Shown here piece by piece: positions 22,551 to 32,947 of a DNA stretch of 64,000 nt (within the stretch, counting starts at the first letter, position 1; each line of letters opens with the position of its first letter). Below the pieces are notes generated by a model. That model saw nothing but the letters and a program-made list of their open reading frames with translations, ran no database searches and was not told the origin of the DNA. Made by a program: the position numbers and the translations under genes. Origin of the DNA: Cubamyces lactineus (taxonomy: Eukaryota > Basidiomycota > Agaricomycetes > Polyporales > Polyporaceae); assembly GCA_022376465.1 (NCBI GenBank), contig JACDTU010000006.1:1116001-1180000 (forward strand). Reading direction: 5' to 3'.

Positions 22551-23151
22551 AATAGTTGGGTGCGGGCGGTGCTAGGCTACATGCAACTGCGAGGAGTCCG
22601 CGTCAATAGGGTGGCCGTGAGGCGTACGATCCGAAGGGGGATCGTCGCTACACAGTGTTGACACAAGGCCGGCTTTTTGCATTTTTACTCACACGTCTGT
22701 CCAGAACAGAGCCACAGATGCTGTAGTAAGTGCTGATACTAAGGCAACAAGAGAACGCACCTGCGTAAGTCCGCCCCCGGTGAGTAGGGCCGATGGGTAC
22801 TGACAGTCAAACACCGCAAATTATGTGATTGAGAACTTGTGGTCAGGTCACCTGTACATCCACTGGAGCAACAAAATGGACGTTCATTTCATTTCATATT
22901 TGAACGACGACCGGCGTGAGTACCGCGGGAGCAAGGTGTCGACGTTTGCGGGGAATACACCTTACAGCGATATTCCGTGCTACCATGTCATCTAGAGCAG
23001 GTATAAGAAGGAGAAATACGCGACAAGTTCTACAGCACCCATTGAGAGCTCCAGAAGAACGACGAGGCGACCTCAAGGTGGGTGCCATTGAACGACTCCT
23101 CACAGCGATCAACTTACACCGAGTCCTCCACACAGAACAACAAGCGCCATC
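22551..23151. other. Intergenic and promoter of disrupted MGQGGY copy 2
   Basis: A GTATAAGAA TATA-like box near 23005 and a CT/AC-rich leader precede the ATG at 23152. This promoter is not visibly related to those of copies 1 and 3. Confidence 0.4.
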
Positions 23152-23456
23152 ATGGGCCAAGGCGGATACCTCACCATCTACAACGCGACGCAGTACAACT
23201 GGCGCAAGACGTACCAGCACTCCTACCAGATGAACGACTGGAACTTCCCCGCTACCATCGCCGCGTTCTCCTCCGCGAGCATATACGTCGAGTTCGACGA
23301 GAGCATTGGCAAGGACACCGGCGACGATGCGGGCGAGGCCACGTTCGAGATCGTCGGTGCGCCCGCCGGACAGGCCCAATTCCAGTTCGCGGTCAAGTTC
23401 CGCGACCTGTTCACGCGCCTCCTCGAGTTTCCTGCGGTTGCCGCCGGTTCTAACGT

Positions 23457-25056
23457 CATCTGGAAAACCCTCCCCCGCGGAATCTTGAGGAATCCACGGA
23501 ATCCACTGGAATCCATCGGATTCCGACATTCCAGATATTGGCCACTGCAGAATCCCGTACATTACGCCAAATTCTGGTAGAATATAGCTGCTCTGTGAAA
23601 CATATTCAGGGCGTACCAGAGTGGCAGACGCAAACTGAGCTCCTGTATGTCTCAATTTGATCGCGTGCTGAGCAGTGTCAGTAAGATACCTTTACAGAGC
23701 CTTTACGGCCGGGTGTGCATGCCCGTGATTCAGAAGCAGATGACGTTGATAGTGTTCCGCTCACTATACTGTATGATTGGCTACTGAACAAGGGCTCTTT
23801 TGGTCTTAGAGGACGCCATCGACGAAACCACAGGTTAGCGGTTGAACTATAAATATGAATACGCCCAGGCGTGGGCAGAAACAGTCACTGATGTCGAGTA
23901 GTAGCCACGAGGGTACCTGTTGTCGAGACACCAAGTCGAAAGCCGCCTGCCCTGAACATGGGCGCCTGTTTGCGCTGACGCGCTGGCAGCCCTTGCGCGT
24001 GTTGCAGCTTGCTCTCATCCTCCGTGACGAACCTTGCTCCGGAAACTTGGTAGGCTCCCTCTTCTGCTGCTGTGCCCTACGTTGGCTATGATGAAGTTTC
24101 TATGCCAGCTTTCAAGCCGATATGAAGCTAAGCTGCGTGTAGGCTCAGTGACGTCGAGTCTCAATGCAGGTGAGTAATGCATCTTTTGGCGGAGTATCAT
24201 CACAGATCCCAATCAGTGAGTCCTTGTTGCATACTGTGAACGTCAGCGTATGCAGTCCTATCTCCACTTTGCCCCCGACGTCGTCTTGTACCGTTCCGGC
24301 AAACGTCTCAGAAGTATGAGAATACTCTCAGACACCCAGCCCTGTGCGCGTCAGTCTCATGGAATGATATCTTGCCATCTTTTGCTCATATGCCCCAAGG
24401 ATGCCTCAGCCACAGCTCGCTGGGGCCCATGGCTCCCCACCAGGGCTTGACAGGTAACGGCACTGAGCCCTCTACTCAAATGTGGTATTCAGTTGCTGGG
24501 ATAGGTGAGTCTGATCACCGAGTTCAGCGGTGATCCACGTTCTGCCCAGGGTAGTGCCCTCATGATATAAGCTCCCGTATATTGTTTTATATGCCTGGAT
24601 CAGCGTAAGTCTTGCGGTCACCTGTAATATATCCTCATCGCTATTGATTACTTTCTCCCGTTGCAGATGTTGTGCACAAGACTACAGCACCCGCTTGTCT
24701 CAACACTAAGTGCTACGGTGGGAGTGCGTGGGGGTGTGATTGAACGGCTAGTATTGCAGTAGCTAGTGTAATTAGTAATAGTAGTGACATAGTAGTGTCC
24801 CGTGTCTTCTGTATATGTATATGTAGATCGACTCATCATATATATTTTTCATCACCGTGAACTTATCGAGTGGATTTGAGAGCGAGGAATCCACCTAAGC
24901 AGCATAGAATCCACAGGTTTGTGATGGATTCCGGTGGATTCTAGCTCTGTTTCAGCGGAGGCTACTGTTTCTGGGATATTCCACCGTCCGTGTTGGAATC
25001 CATGGAATTCAGTGGATTCCGGTGGATTCCTCAAGATTCTGCGGGGGTGGGTTTTC
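23457..25056. mobile_element. Non-autonomous TIR DNA element (last 6 bp at 32953-32958)
   Basis: The left end, from 23457, and the reverse complement of the right end (25056 leftward, continued after the LTR insertion by 32953-32958) share about 60 bp. The shared stretch is CATCTGGAAAACCC, a C-rich block, then GAATCTTGAGGAATCCA and further GGAATCC words. Total length is about 1.6 kb with no transposase frame. It is flanked by a 2-bp direct repeat (GT or AT, not resolvable because the TIR end is palindromic). Multiple subterminal GGAATCC/GGATTCC words resemble transposase-binding repeats. It is the oldest insertion in the stack. Confidence 0.7.
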
Positions 25057-25302
25057 TGTGAAATTCGAGGGTGAGACGGGCGAGCGCACGGGAAAGAAGC
25101 GAATAACGGCGCATTTGCGCGTGTATTAAAGAGCAACAGGAAGTGGGGGGGAGGTGGTGGTGCAAACGCGTAAGGCGTCAAGGTACATCGAGGCGAGGTA
25201 TATACGGGGCGCGCGCGCCACTATCAAGCATCTGGTCAGGATGCGCCGCGATAGCGCACGCGTCGGTCGCGCGAGCTCGACCGACGAGCGTCAAATACAA
25301 CA
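25057..25302 (-). repeat. LTR (intact, 3' LTR in element orientation)
   Basis: This 246-bp LTR runs from TGTGAAATTC to CAAATACAACA. It is directly repeated, in pieces, at 26369-26490, 28512-28594 and 32907-32947. Confidence 0.82.
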
Positions 25303-25400
25303 CAACCCCTCGAGCGAAGCGCGACAAGTGAGAAATGGGATGTAGAAACAAGAAAACATACAAAAAACTTCTTTGTCAACACAGCATGCAACCCCTCGAC

Positions 25401-26192
25401 TTAGAACGCGTACTCCTCCATATCTGCAAGAGCGGCCGTGCCAGCAGGCGCGATGGGTGCGACGGGTGCGATGGGTGCGACGGGTGCGAGCGGACAATTG
25501 GCCTGGTAATGCCCCTTCTGGGCGCAACGGTAGCATGTGATCATGGACAGCGGGACGCGCGGGCGAGCAGCAGCAGTGACAAGTGCGGGTTCATTTCCGG
25601 CAAGCGTAGGCGACATGATCGGATTCTGGCGAGATTCTTCGTTCAGGAGGCGGTTGACAACGTAGTCGAATGTGAGGGATTCATCAGGGGTGGAGTCCAG
25701 GGTTATGACACATTGTTCATATGACGACGGCAGACTGCCCGTCAGTACAACAATGCAGTCTTCGTCAGTGAGGTTGACGCCAATTTTGGTGAGTTGGAAG
25801 GCGGCGCGACGGACGTCTCCCACCCATGTCGACATCGACTGGTCAGGGCGCATCGCCATCTGGAAGAACGCACGGCGACGGGAGAGGCGCGTACCAAAGC
25901 CACGAGCTTGGTGCAACATTTTGAGATCCTCCCAGACATTAGGGGCGTCCATGCTCTTGATGTGTGGGAGCTGCGACGGCTCAACATTGAGGATTATCTC
26001 CGCACGGGCTTCATCGGACTTCCGTTTCCATGGTTTGACAGTCTTCGCATTCGGTGAGCCAAGTGGCTTAGTGTCCGCGCTGGAGGCAACGTCCCAGAGG
26101 CCCTTCCTTACCAGGACGGCCTCCATGAGCATCGACCATTTGGCATAGTTCGTTTCGTTCAGCTTCAAGATCGACGGTGACATCTTCGACAA
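25401..26192 (-). CDS. Copia-type Gag polyprotein (UBN2-like) with zinc knuckle
   Basis: The frame is 263 aa. It opens with LNETNYAKWSMLMEAVL, the typical Copia Gag beginning (substrate-like LxxxNYxxW motif). A helical UBN2/retrotran_gag-type core follows (WKRKSDEARAEIILNVEPSQ, the AMRPDQSMSTWVGDVRRAAF helix, LTGSLPSSYEQCVITL). Near the C-terminus is a CCHC knuckle, CYRCAQKGHYQANC (C-x2-C-x4-H-x4-C). A PVAPIAP repeat follows and the frame stops at AF*. No protease, integrase or reverse transcriptase follows before the LTR, so the element depends on another element for mobility. The frame is uninterrupted. Confidence 0.9.
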   Translation of the reverse strand: MSKMSPSILKLNETNYAKWSMLMEAVLVRKGLWDVASSADTKPLGSPNAKTVKPWKRKSDEARAEIILNVEPSQLPHIKSMDAPNVWEDLKMLHQARGFGTRLSRRRAFFQMAMRPDQSMSTWVGDVRRAAFQLTKIGVNLTDEDCIVVLTGSLPSSYEQCVITLDSTPDESLTFDYVVNRLLNEESRQNPIMSPTLAGNEPALVTAAARPRVPLSMITCYRCAQKGHYQANCPLAPVAPIAPVAPIAPAGTAALADMEEYAF

Positions 26193-26368
26193 GATTCGAT
26201 CGGGTGGGCGTCAATGGGGTAGGGTTTGACAGCGAGCCAGCAAGGTCAATCGGTGTGTCGCGGCAAGGGTAGGGGGGGTTCAATCGAGTCGACGCGGCCA
26301 GACGAGGTCAATCAACGTGTCGTCGAGGCGGGTGCTCCGAATGCCCTCGGAGCGGGGTCACGTGTTTG

Positions 26369-26490
26369 TGTGAAATTTGAGGGTGAGACGGGCGAGCACG
26401 CGGGAAAGAAGCGAATAACGGCGCGTTTGTGCGTGTATTAAAGAGCGACAGGAAGTGGGGGGGAGGTGGTGGTGCAAACACGTAAGGCGT
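26369..26490 (-). repeat. LTR piece 1 of 3 (split right LTR)
   Basis: It corresponds to the first 122 bp of the intact LTR. It ends in GCGT (26487-26490), the target duplicated by the 2.0-kb element inserted next to it. It differs from the intact LTR at several positions, so the LTR element is not recent. Confidence 0.8.
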
Positions 26491-28507
26491 TGATGCGCGT
26501 GTTGCCTGCCTAGGCTCAGAAGAACAAACTCGCACCTTCGCTAACTGCGCCCTCCAGCTGCCTCTTGTGCTAGTGGCCTTTGCGCGAAGGCTCTCCCTCT
26601 AATGTACTGTCTGGCGAAGCCCCTGCTCCCTCCCATGCGACTCTGCAACTCCCTTCAGTGACTTTCCCTTTGCATCTCTCTTCCATCCTGGTCTGGCGCA
26701 TCGCGCAAACACATCCTGTTCCCTTGCGAGCACACTACTCCTCCCGCAAAGACACTGCTTCTCCTGCGAAGACACCACCTCTCCCGCGAGCACTCTGCAT
26801 CACTTGCGAGCTGCCTACCCTCCTCGACAGGCTATAGCAAGCCAGCGAAAGTCAGCGAAGATGGTGCTACATCATTTGCGAGCCACCCTCAAGCCAACAG
26901 GGATGTGCTAGAGCGTGGCACACTTGCTAGCCTCGCGGTGCACTTAGTGCACTCACACAGTGATGCGCATGGTGCCGGTCCAGAGTCAGAGCAGAGGGCT
27001 ATCGCTGCGGTGTCTCCCCTCCTTTCCGCGGCGGTCTCGTCTACACCTTTGCCAGTCGCAACCTCGCGCGACTCTTCGCACGTCCGCGGGACCCTTTGTG
27101 CAAACCTGGAGCATTCGCGCCTGCACGCTCGGACTCCTGTGGATCTCTGCCCCACTCCCCTTGCCCTCGCGGACGTGTTGTGCCCAGCTACGGACCGTAT
27201 CGGCCGACGGAAACAATGCGGAATGGCGCCATATGGCGCGAGAGGTAGAGCAGAGCCTATAGGAGGCTGCGGAGAGGTCGCGCGGCGAGCTGGCCCCGCG
27301 ATGAGGCCAGGCGGCCTCGCCAAGACTTGATGGACTGTAGCACAGCATCCCCCCCCCTCCAGAGTCGAGTACCATACGCTCCTCCCTCCGGGAGCTGGCC
27401 GACAGAGAACTTGGCCCCCTTCCCCCACCATACCACACATCCCCACTTCCCTTCACTACTGCTAGAGTCTTTCAGCTGCAATCCTTCTTCTGTACACACG
27501 TCCTCTGCTAATCTATAACTTGATACCTTACGAATCTTTTGCCTGCGACTGCGAGCCCTGCGACTGCGAACCCTGCAACAGCGAACCCTGCGACTGCGAA
27601 CTGCGAAGACAGCAAACCCTGCGACTGCGAACTGCAAAGACAGCAAACCCCCAAAGCCTGCGAAACCTGCGAAACCCTGCGAGTTCAGAGTGCAAAGTTG
27701 CGAGTGCTACGTCTGCAGGATTGTGGGAGTTTGTGTAAAAGCTAGCTGCGTTCCCCTCCTTTCCTTCATATACTCTGCGACTGCTGCGAACCTGCCAACC
27801 ACGAACCTGCGAAGCTTGCAACTGCGAAGTCTGCGAAGACGCGAAGACGCGAAGACGTGAAGCCTGTGGATTGCAAGGCTAGCAGTGCTCCCCTCCTTCC
27901 CTTTCCATCCAGCGAACCTGCGACATCCTCTCCCATCCTCTCCCATCTCTGTACCCTTTGCGAGGTTGGACAATACAGATTCCCTTCCCCCCATACCCTT
28001 AGGGTCTCTCATTTGTGACATTTACGACCTTGCGAAATCTGCGAACTGCAAACTGCGAACTGCGAACTGCGAACTCTTGCGACGACCCTGCGAAGATCTG
28101 CGAAACCACTCTGCTGCGAAACGGCATGAAGCCACGAGGATAGACTCCGCGAAACGTTTGCGAAACCGCGTGTTGCGAAAATCTGCGAAACTCCGCGACA
28201 TTTGCGAAATCGACAGCCCGCGCTCCTCTCCCCTTGTCTCCTTCCCCCCTTCCTCCTCCCCAGTGTATCCGCGAACCCTTTCCCTGCGCTCTCACCGGTG
28301 TCGCATCCTTCGCAAAAGCCAGCCAACCCTCTCTACCCACTCCCTTTGGTCCTAGGCTTCGCTACGGTTCGCGCCAGACACAGGGCACCCAACTCCGACC
28401 TCCCCTCTCCTTCGCGTCCTTTCCCCTCCCCCTGCCAGCAGGCCTCGACCTACAAAGGCTCTCGGCCTGAGTAGTATCCTTCCCTTACGGGTGGGTTAGA
28501 CGCTTCA
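26491..28507. mobile_element. 2.0-kb TG..CA element, copy L (left arm of palindrome)
   Basis: The ends are TGATGCGCG and GCTTCA, flanked by the 4-bp duplication GCGT (26487-26490 and 28508-28511). Its reverse complement recurs at 28723-30740 almost without change. I saw one length difference in a C/G homopolymer near 27350 and two substitutions near 26577. The sequence is non-coding in appearance and has a long tract (about 27540-28210) dominated by the word TGCGAA and its variants. TG..CA ends plus a short duplication suggest a solo LTR or a TRIM-like element; identity is not established. Confidence 0.72.
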
Positions 28508-28594
28508 GCGTCAAGGTACATCGAGGCGAGGTATATACGGGGTGCGCGCGCCACTATTAAGCATCTGGTCGGGATGCGCCGCGATAGCGCACGC
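28508..28594 (-). repeat. LTR piece 2 of 3
   Basis: This starts with the duplicated GCGT and continues the LTR (CAAGGTACATCGAGG...GATAGCGCACGC), matching 25179-25262 of the intact LTR. ACGC (28591-28594) is the target duplicated by the next element. Confidence 0.8.
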
Positions 28595-28722
28595 TGTCAT
28601 GCACCAATTTGGATTGGTACCTGGACATGGCAGGGAAGCAGACGCAGGTCAGTGGGAAGATATTACCTAAAAGTCACGTGCGGACCTTGAGTAAGTGGAT
28701 GACTGAGCAACGATGTGACCGC

Positions 28723-30740
28723 TGAAGCGTCTAACCCACCCGTAAGGGAAGGATACTACTCAGGCCGAGAGCCTTTGTAGGTCGAGGCCTGCTGGCAGGG
28801 GGAGGGGAAAGGACGCGAAGGAGAGGGGAGGTCGGAGTTGGGTGCCCTGTGTCTGGCGCGAACCGTAGCGAAGCCTAGGACCAAAGGGAGTGGGTAGAGA
28901 GGGTTGGCTGGCTTTTGCGAAGGATGCGACACCGGTGAGAGCGCAGGGAAAGGGTTCGCGGATACACTGGGGAGGAGGAAGGGGGGAAGGAGACAAGGGG
29001 AGAGGAGCGCGGGCTGTCGATTTCGCAAATGTCGCGGAGTTTCGCAGATTTTCGCAACACGCGGTTTCGCAAACGTTTCGCGGAGTCTATCCTCGTGGCT
29101 TCATGCCGTTTCGCAGCAGAGTGGTTTCGCAGATCTTCGCAGGGTCGTCGCAAGAGTTCGCAGTTCGCAGTTCGCAGTTTGCAGTTCGCAGATTTCGCAA
29201 GGTCGTAAATGTCACAAATGAGAGACCCTAAGGGTATGGGGGGAAGGGAATCTGTATTGTCCAACCTCGCAAAGGGTACAGAGATGGGAGAGGATGGGAG
29301 AGGATGTCGCAGGTTCGCTGGATGGAAAGGGAAGGAGGGGAGCACTGCTAGCCTTGCAATCCACAGGCTTCACGTCTTCGCGTCTTCGCGTCTTCGCAGA
29401 CTTCGCAGTTGCAAGCTTCGCAGGTTCGTGGTTGGCAGGTTCGCAGCAGTCGCAGAGTATATGAAGGAAAGGAGGGGAACGCAGCTAGCTTTTACACAAA
29501 CTCCCACAATCCTGCAGACGTAGCACTCGCAACTTTGCACTCTGAACTCGCAGGGTTTCGCAGGTTTCGCAGGCTTTGGGGGTTTGCTGTCTTTGCAGTT
29601 CGCAGTCGCAGGGTTTGCTGTCTTCGCAGTTCGCAGTCGCAGGGTTCGCTGTTGCAGGGTTCGCAGTCGCAGGGCTCGCAGTCGCAGGCAAAAGATTCGT
29701 AAGGTATCAAGTTATAGATTAGCAGAGGACGTGTGTACAGAAGAAGGATTGCAGCTGAAAGACTCTAGCAGTAGTGAAGGGAAGTGGGGATGTGTGGTAT
29801 GGTGGGGGAAGGGGGCCAAGTTCTCTGTCGGCCAGCTCCCGGAGGGAGGAGCGTATGGTACTCGACTCTGGAGGGGGGGGGGATGCTGTGCTACAGTCCA
29901 TCAAGTCTTGGCGAGGCCGCCTGGCCTCATCGCGGGGCCAGCTCGCCGCGCGACCTCTCCGCAGCCTCCTATAGGCTCTGCTCTACCTCTCGCGCCATAT
30001 GGCGCCATTCCGCATTGTTTCCGTCGGCCGATACGGTCCGTAGCTGGGCACAACACGTCCGCGAGGGCAAGGGGAGTGGGGCAGAGATCCACAGGAGTCC
30101 GAGCGTGCAGGCGCGAATGCTCCAGGTTTGCACAAAGGGTCCCGCGGACGTGCGAAGAGTCGCGCGAGGTTGCGACTGGCAAAGGTGTAGACGAGACCGC
30201 CGCGGAAAGGAGGGGAGACACCGCAGCGATAGCCCTCTGCTCTGACTCTGGACCGGCACCATGCGCATCACTGTGTGAGTGCACTAAGTGCACCGCGAGG
30301 CTAGCAAGTGTGCCACGCTCTAGCACATCCCTGTTGGCTTGAGGGTGGCTCGCAAATGATGTAGCACCATCTTCGCTGACTTTCGCTGGCTTGCTATAGC
30401 CTGTCGAGGAGGGTAGGCAGCTCGCAAGTGATGCAGAGTGCTCGCGGGAGAGGTGGTGTCTTCGCAGGAGAAGCAGTGTCTTTGCGGGAGGAGTAGTGTG
30501 CTCGCAAGGGAACAGGATGTGTTTGCGCGATGCGCCAGACCAGGATGGAAGAGAGATGCAAAGGGAAAGTCACTGAAGGGAGTTGCAGAGTCGCATGGGA
30601 GGGAGCAGGGGCTTCGCCAGACAGTACATTAGAGGGAGAGCCTTCGCGCGAGGGCCACTAGCACAAGAGGCAGCTGGAGGGCGCAGTTAGCGAAGGTGCG
30701 AGTTTGTTCTTCTGAGCCTAGGCAGGCAACACGCGCATCA
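28723..30740. mobile_element. 2.0-kb TG..CA element, copy R (right arm of palindrome)
   Basis: This is an inverted copy of 26491-28507, with ends TGAAGCGTC and GCGCATCA. It is flanked by its own 4-bp duplication CCGC (28719-28722 and 30741-30744), which differs from that of copy L. This shows that the two arms arose by two insertions rather than by one inverted duplication. A 252-codon open frame inside is of very low complexity and is not taken as a gene. Confidence 0.72.
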
Positions 30741-30786
30741 CCGCAACGTAGGCGCTTGGTTTGACAGCTTCTCATCATCACCCATC

Positions 30787-31581
30787 ATGGTCGGCGTGTC
30801 ATTCGATCTTCCTGCGGCCGTGCAACACGCAATTCCCCAAAGTGTGCAGGCCGACCAAATACCCCGCTGCCCCGTGGTATCATACGGACCGGACCACCAC
30901 ATTCTCTTCCAGCCGGACGGACTCTTTCCGCATCGACTACGACCAGTCGCGCTAGGCGAGGAAGTCGGCGAGCAGGAAGTGTGGGTCAACGTCGAGCCTA
31001 CCGGCAAGGAGGTGCGCCCACGATGGTTTGTTCCCCGAGTGGGAAGCTACTGCCGACTGGTTCTCCCCGACCAACGACGTTTCATGGGGCGGATCAGTCG
31101 CGTGGTGGAATACCAACAGACGCGCGTCATCTTGTGGGTAGAACACCCGCACTCCCCTGCGAGCATCACGTTGGCAGTACCCTACCCATTCTTCGAAGGC
31201 ACGCGGTGGTGGTACATTCGGTTGAGGAGCTGGTTCGGATGTCTGCAACCCGACAACGACCGGCACAACTCAGGCGAGTTTCCTTTGACGTGCGCAGATA
31301 CAAGTACTCACCCACACCCGCAGAGGTTGGACAGTCCCCAAATGTCGACGAATGGGAGCTGGACAACTACATCCAGGGAGAGTTCCGGTATCTGTATGCA
31401 GGCTGAGGGAATGGGCAATGGACATGGACTCCTTAGACACTCGTTCAGACAGTCACTCTTTTGCAATCTCGAATGGCCACTCGTTGTCTTTCTCTGCGCA
31501 TCCACAGCACCCACCAAGGTATCTGAGGTAGCGGAGGTAGCAACAGAAGCAGTGCAAGGCTACGTTGATGGTATCCATTGA
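30787..31581 (+). CDS. Protein-like frame inside the 28.6-32.9 kb element, probably frameshifted
   Basis: The frame begins MVGVSFDLPAAVQHAIPQSVQ and reads smoothly to about WWYIRLRSWFGCLQPDNDRH. After about 31270 a second frame becomes the plausible one (RRVSFDVRRYKYSPTPAEV...NVDEWELDNYIQGEFRYLYAG and stop at 31406), which suggests a one-base shift. I see no reverse transcriptase, integrase or transposase motif. Its position inside a TG..CA element argues for a remnant of a transposon-encoded protein. Confidence 0.4.
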   Translation: MVGVSFDLPAAVQHAIPQSVQADQIPRCPVVSYGPDHHILFQPDGLFPHRLRPVALGEEVGEQEVWVNVEPTGKEVRPRWFVPRVGSYCRLVLPDQRRFMGRISRVVEYQQTRVILWVEHPHSPASITLAVPYPFFEGTRWWYIRLRSWFGCLQPDNDRHNSGEFPLTCADTSTHPHPQRLDSPQMSTNGSWTTTSRESSGICMQAEGMGNGHGLLRHSFRQSLFCNLEWPLVVFLCASTAPTKVSEVAEVATEAVQGYVDGIH

Positions 31582-32902
31582 GGCTACGCGAAGCTGTGTG
31601 CGTACAGCCTTGAAAGCCTTGAAGGAACAACCAACAGCGCAGCCATGCAACGTTCTGGAATGTTCTAGCAGGATCTAGGAGATGCCAGAAAACGCAAGAA
31701 GGTGCTGGAAGGTTCTCCAGGCAGTTCGCAGCCCGGGACATTCTGGAATCTTCAAGACAATAGACGAGGCAGTGAGTGCACAGCCGTGAGGCAGCGCGCA
31801 TAGCCGGATGGCAGGGAACTTACAGGGCCGGGTCAGCCCGGGTCCTTGTCAAGAATACCCTGGAGAGTTATGGAATGTGTTGGAAGGTTCAAGGACATTG
31901 TTAGTCAGCCAGTAGGTAGTGATTTGTAATGTAGATAGAATGCGCCGGAAGCTTTCTGGGAGAGTATATATACTCGACTGGCAAGGCCCCCCGGGGAGAG
32001 AACAACAACTCAGAAGGATTTTCTCACAAGCGAGTAAGATCTGAAGGCAAGTACCAGCAAGCACCAGCAAACCAGCAAGGCAGCAAGTTCAGTTCGATAG
32101 CCAGCAACCTCAGCAACCAACCGTCAAGTTCTCAGCAAGTTAGCAAGTGGATTTCTAGGTGAGTCGTCGTGGTGTTAATCGTTCGCTGATTTCTCTGTGT
32201 CAGAACAGGTTTGATTAAGCCTTACCGTCGCTCGGTAGGACTTCGTGCGTCGTAAGCCACTGCAGGTTGGACCTTAGCGGCAGAGTCCGGGGTTTAGCAG
32301 CCTGAGTGCAGACATTGTTGAAGGATAGGATTGGGAATAGGGATAAGGAGAACAGGATAGGAAGGTTCTCAGGTCGTTGACCATTGGACAGGACGTGCAG
32401 CCGAGCGGGTTAGCTAGGGGAAACTCTGCCAGCTCTATCGGTGCGTTCTAGGGTAGGTAGAGGAAGCTTCTGGGACTTGCCGGAAGATTTTCTCAAGGAG
32501 GATTCTGAGATCTACAGGGCCTAGGGAGAAGAGGTCAGATCTCACAAAGGTACAGTAGATTTTGTTTGTTTCGTGTTCCATAGGTTCATTTGCGTATCAC
32601 CGCCAAGTAAGGGCAGACCCCAAACTCGGCAGAGCCACTGTCTGGAAAGGAGGAAAACCGACAAGCTTTGCAGCAACGTGAGGTGTATTGGTTTGAGTTC
32701 TTTGAAAGACGCGTGACTAAGAGACGTATTTCTGAGTGCTCCTCATTTTCATTCACCTTCTTCGTAGGATCGTTGGCATTACCGCTTTTGGTCGAAGATT
32801 TTGATTGTTCTTGAGTAGGTAGTTTTCTCACACAACCCTCTTTTCACCCCTTTTCACTTTCACCCCACACAAACAACCACCACCCCGACCTCACTCACGA
32901 CA

Positions 32903-32947
32903 ACGCGTCGGTCGCGCAAGCTCGACCGACGAGCGTCAAATACAACA
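32903..32947 (-). repeat. LTR piece 3 of 3
   Basis: This is the last part of the split LTR (GTCGGTCGCGCAAGC...GCGTCAAATACAACA), preceded by the duplicated ACGC. It is followed by TTTTC and by the last 6 bp of the TIR element. Confidence 0.8.

Larger units (their letters stand above)
28595..32902. mobile_element. TG..CA element inserted in the LTR (about 2.3 kb without its own insert)
   Basis: It begins TGTCATGCACCAATTTGG and ends CTCACGACA, with ACGC duplicated on both sides (28591-28594, 32903-32906). Removing the 2.0-kb insert leaves 2286 bp. Near its start is a perfect small hairpin, ACCAAT-TTGG-ATTGGT. It holds a protein-like frame at 30787-31581 and a downstream stretch from about 31852 (starting TGTCAAGAATACCC, with TATATATACT and CAGCAAG repeats) that reads like retrotransposon LTR/leader. 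I cannot show matching LTRs at both ends, so the class is uncertain: a decayed LTR element or a composite. Confidence 0.6.
25057..32947 (-). mobile_element. Gag-only Copia-like LTR element, itself interrupted
   Basis: Its ends are TG (25057) and CA (32947), flanked by the 5-bp duplication TTTTC (25052-25056 and 32948-32952). It inserted near the right tip of the TIR element. The left LTR, 25057-25302, is intact at 246 bp. The right LTR is broken into 26369-26490, 28512-28594 and 32907-32947, which sum to 246 bp as well. The internal part (25303-26368) holds only a gag frame on the minus strand. A purine-rich GAGGGG tract (minus strand) abuts the LTR at 25303, as expected for a polypurine tract. 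Without the later insertions the element is about 1.56 kb, fitting the TR-GAG type of non-autonomous retrotransposon. Confidence 0.82.

Noticed and set aside
27540..28210. TGCGAA tract as a CRISPR-like array
   Set aside because: No regular repeat-spacer period, no cas genes, and the host is a eukaryote.
29584..30342. 252-codon open frame in the right palindrome arm
   Set aside because: Extremely Arg/Ser-rich low complexity, broken in the other arm by a one-base homopolymer change, and no domain. It is treated as non-coding element sequence.
26491..30740. Palindrome as a TIR transposon with 2-kb inverted repeats
   Set aside because: Each arm has its own different 4-bp flanking duplication and sits in a different host element, so two separate insertions explain it better.
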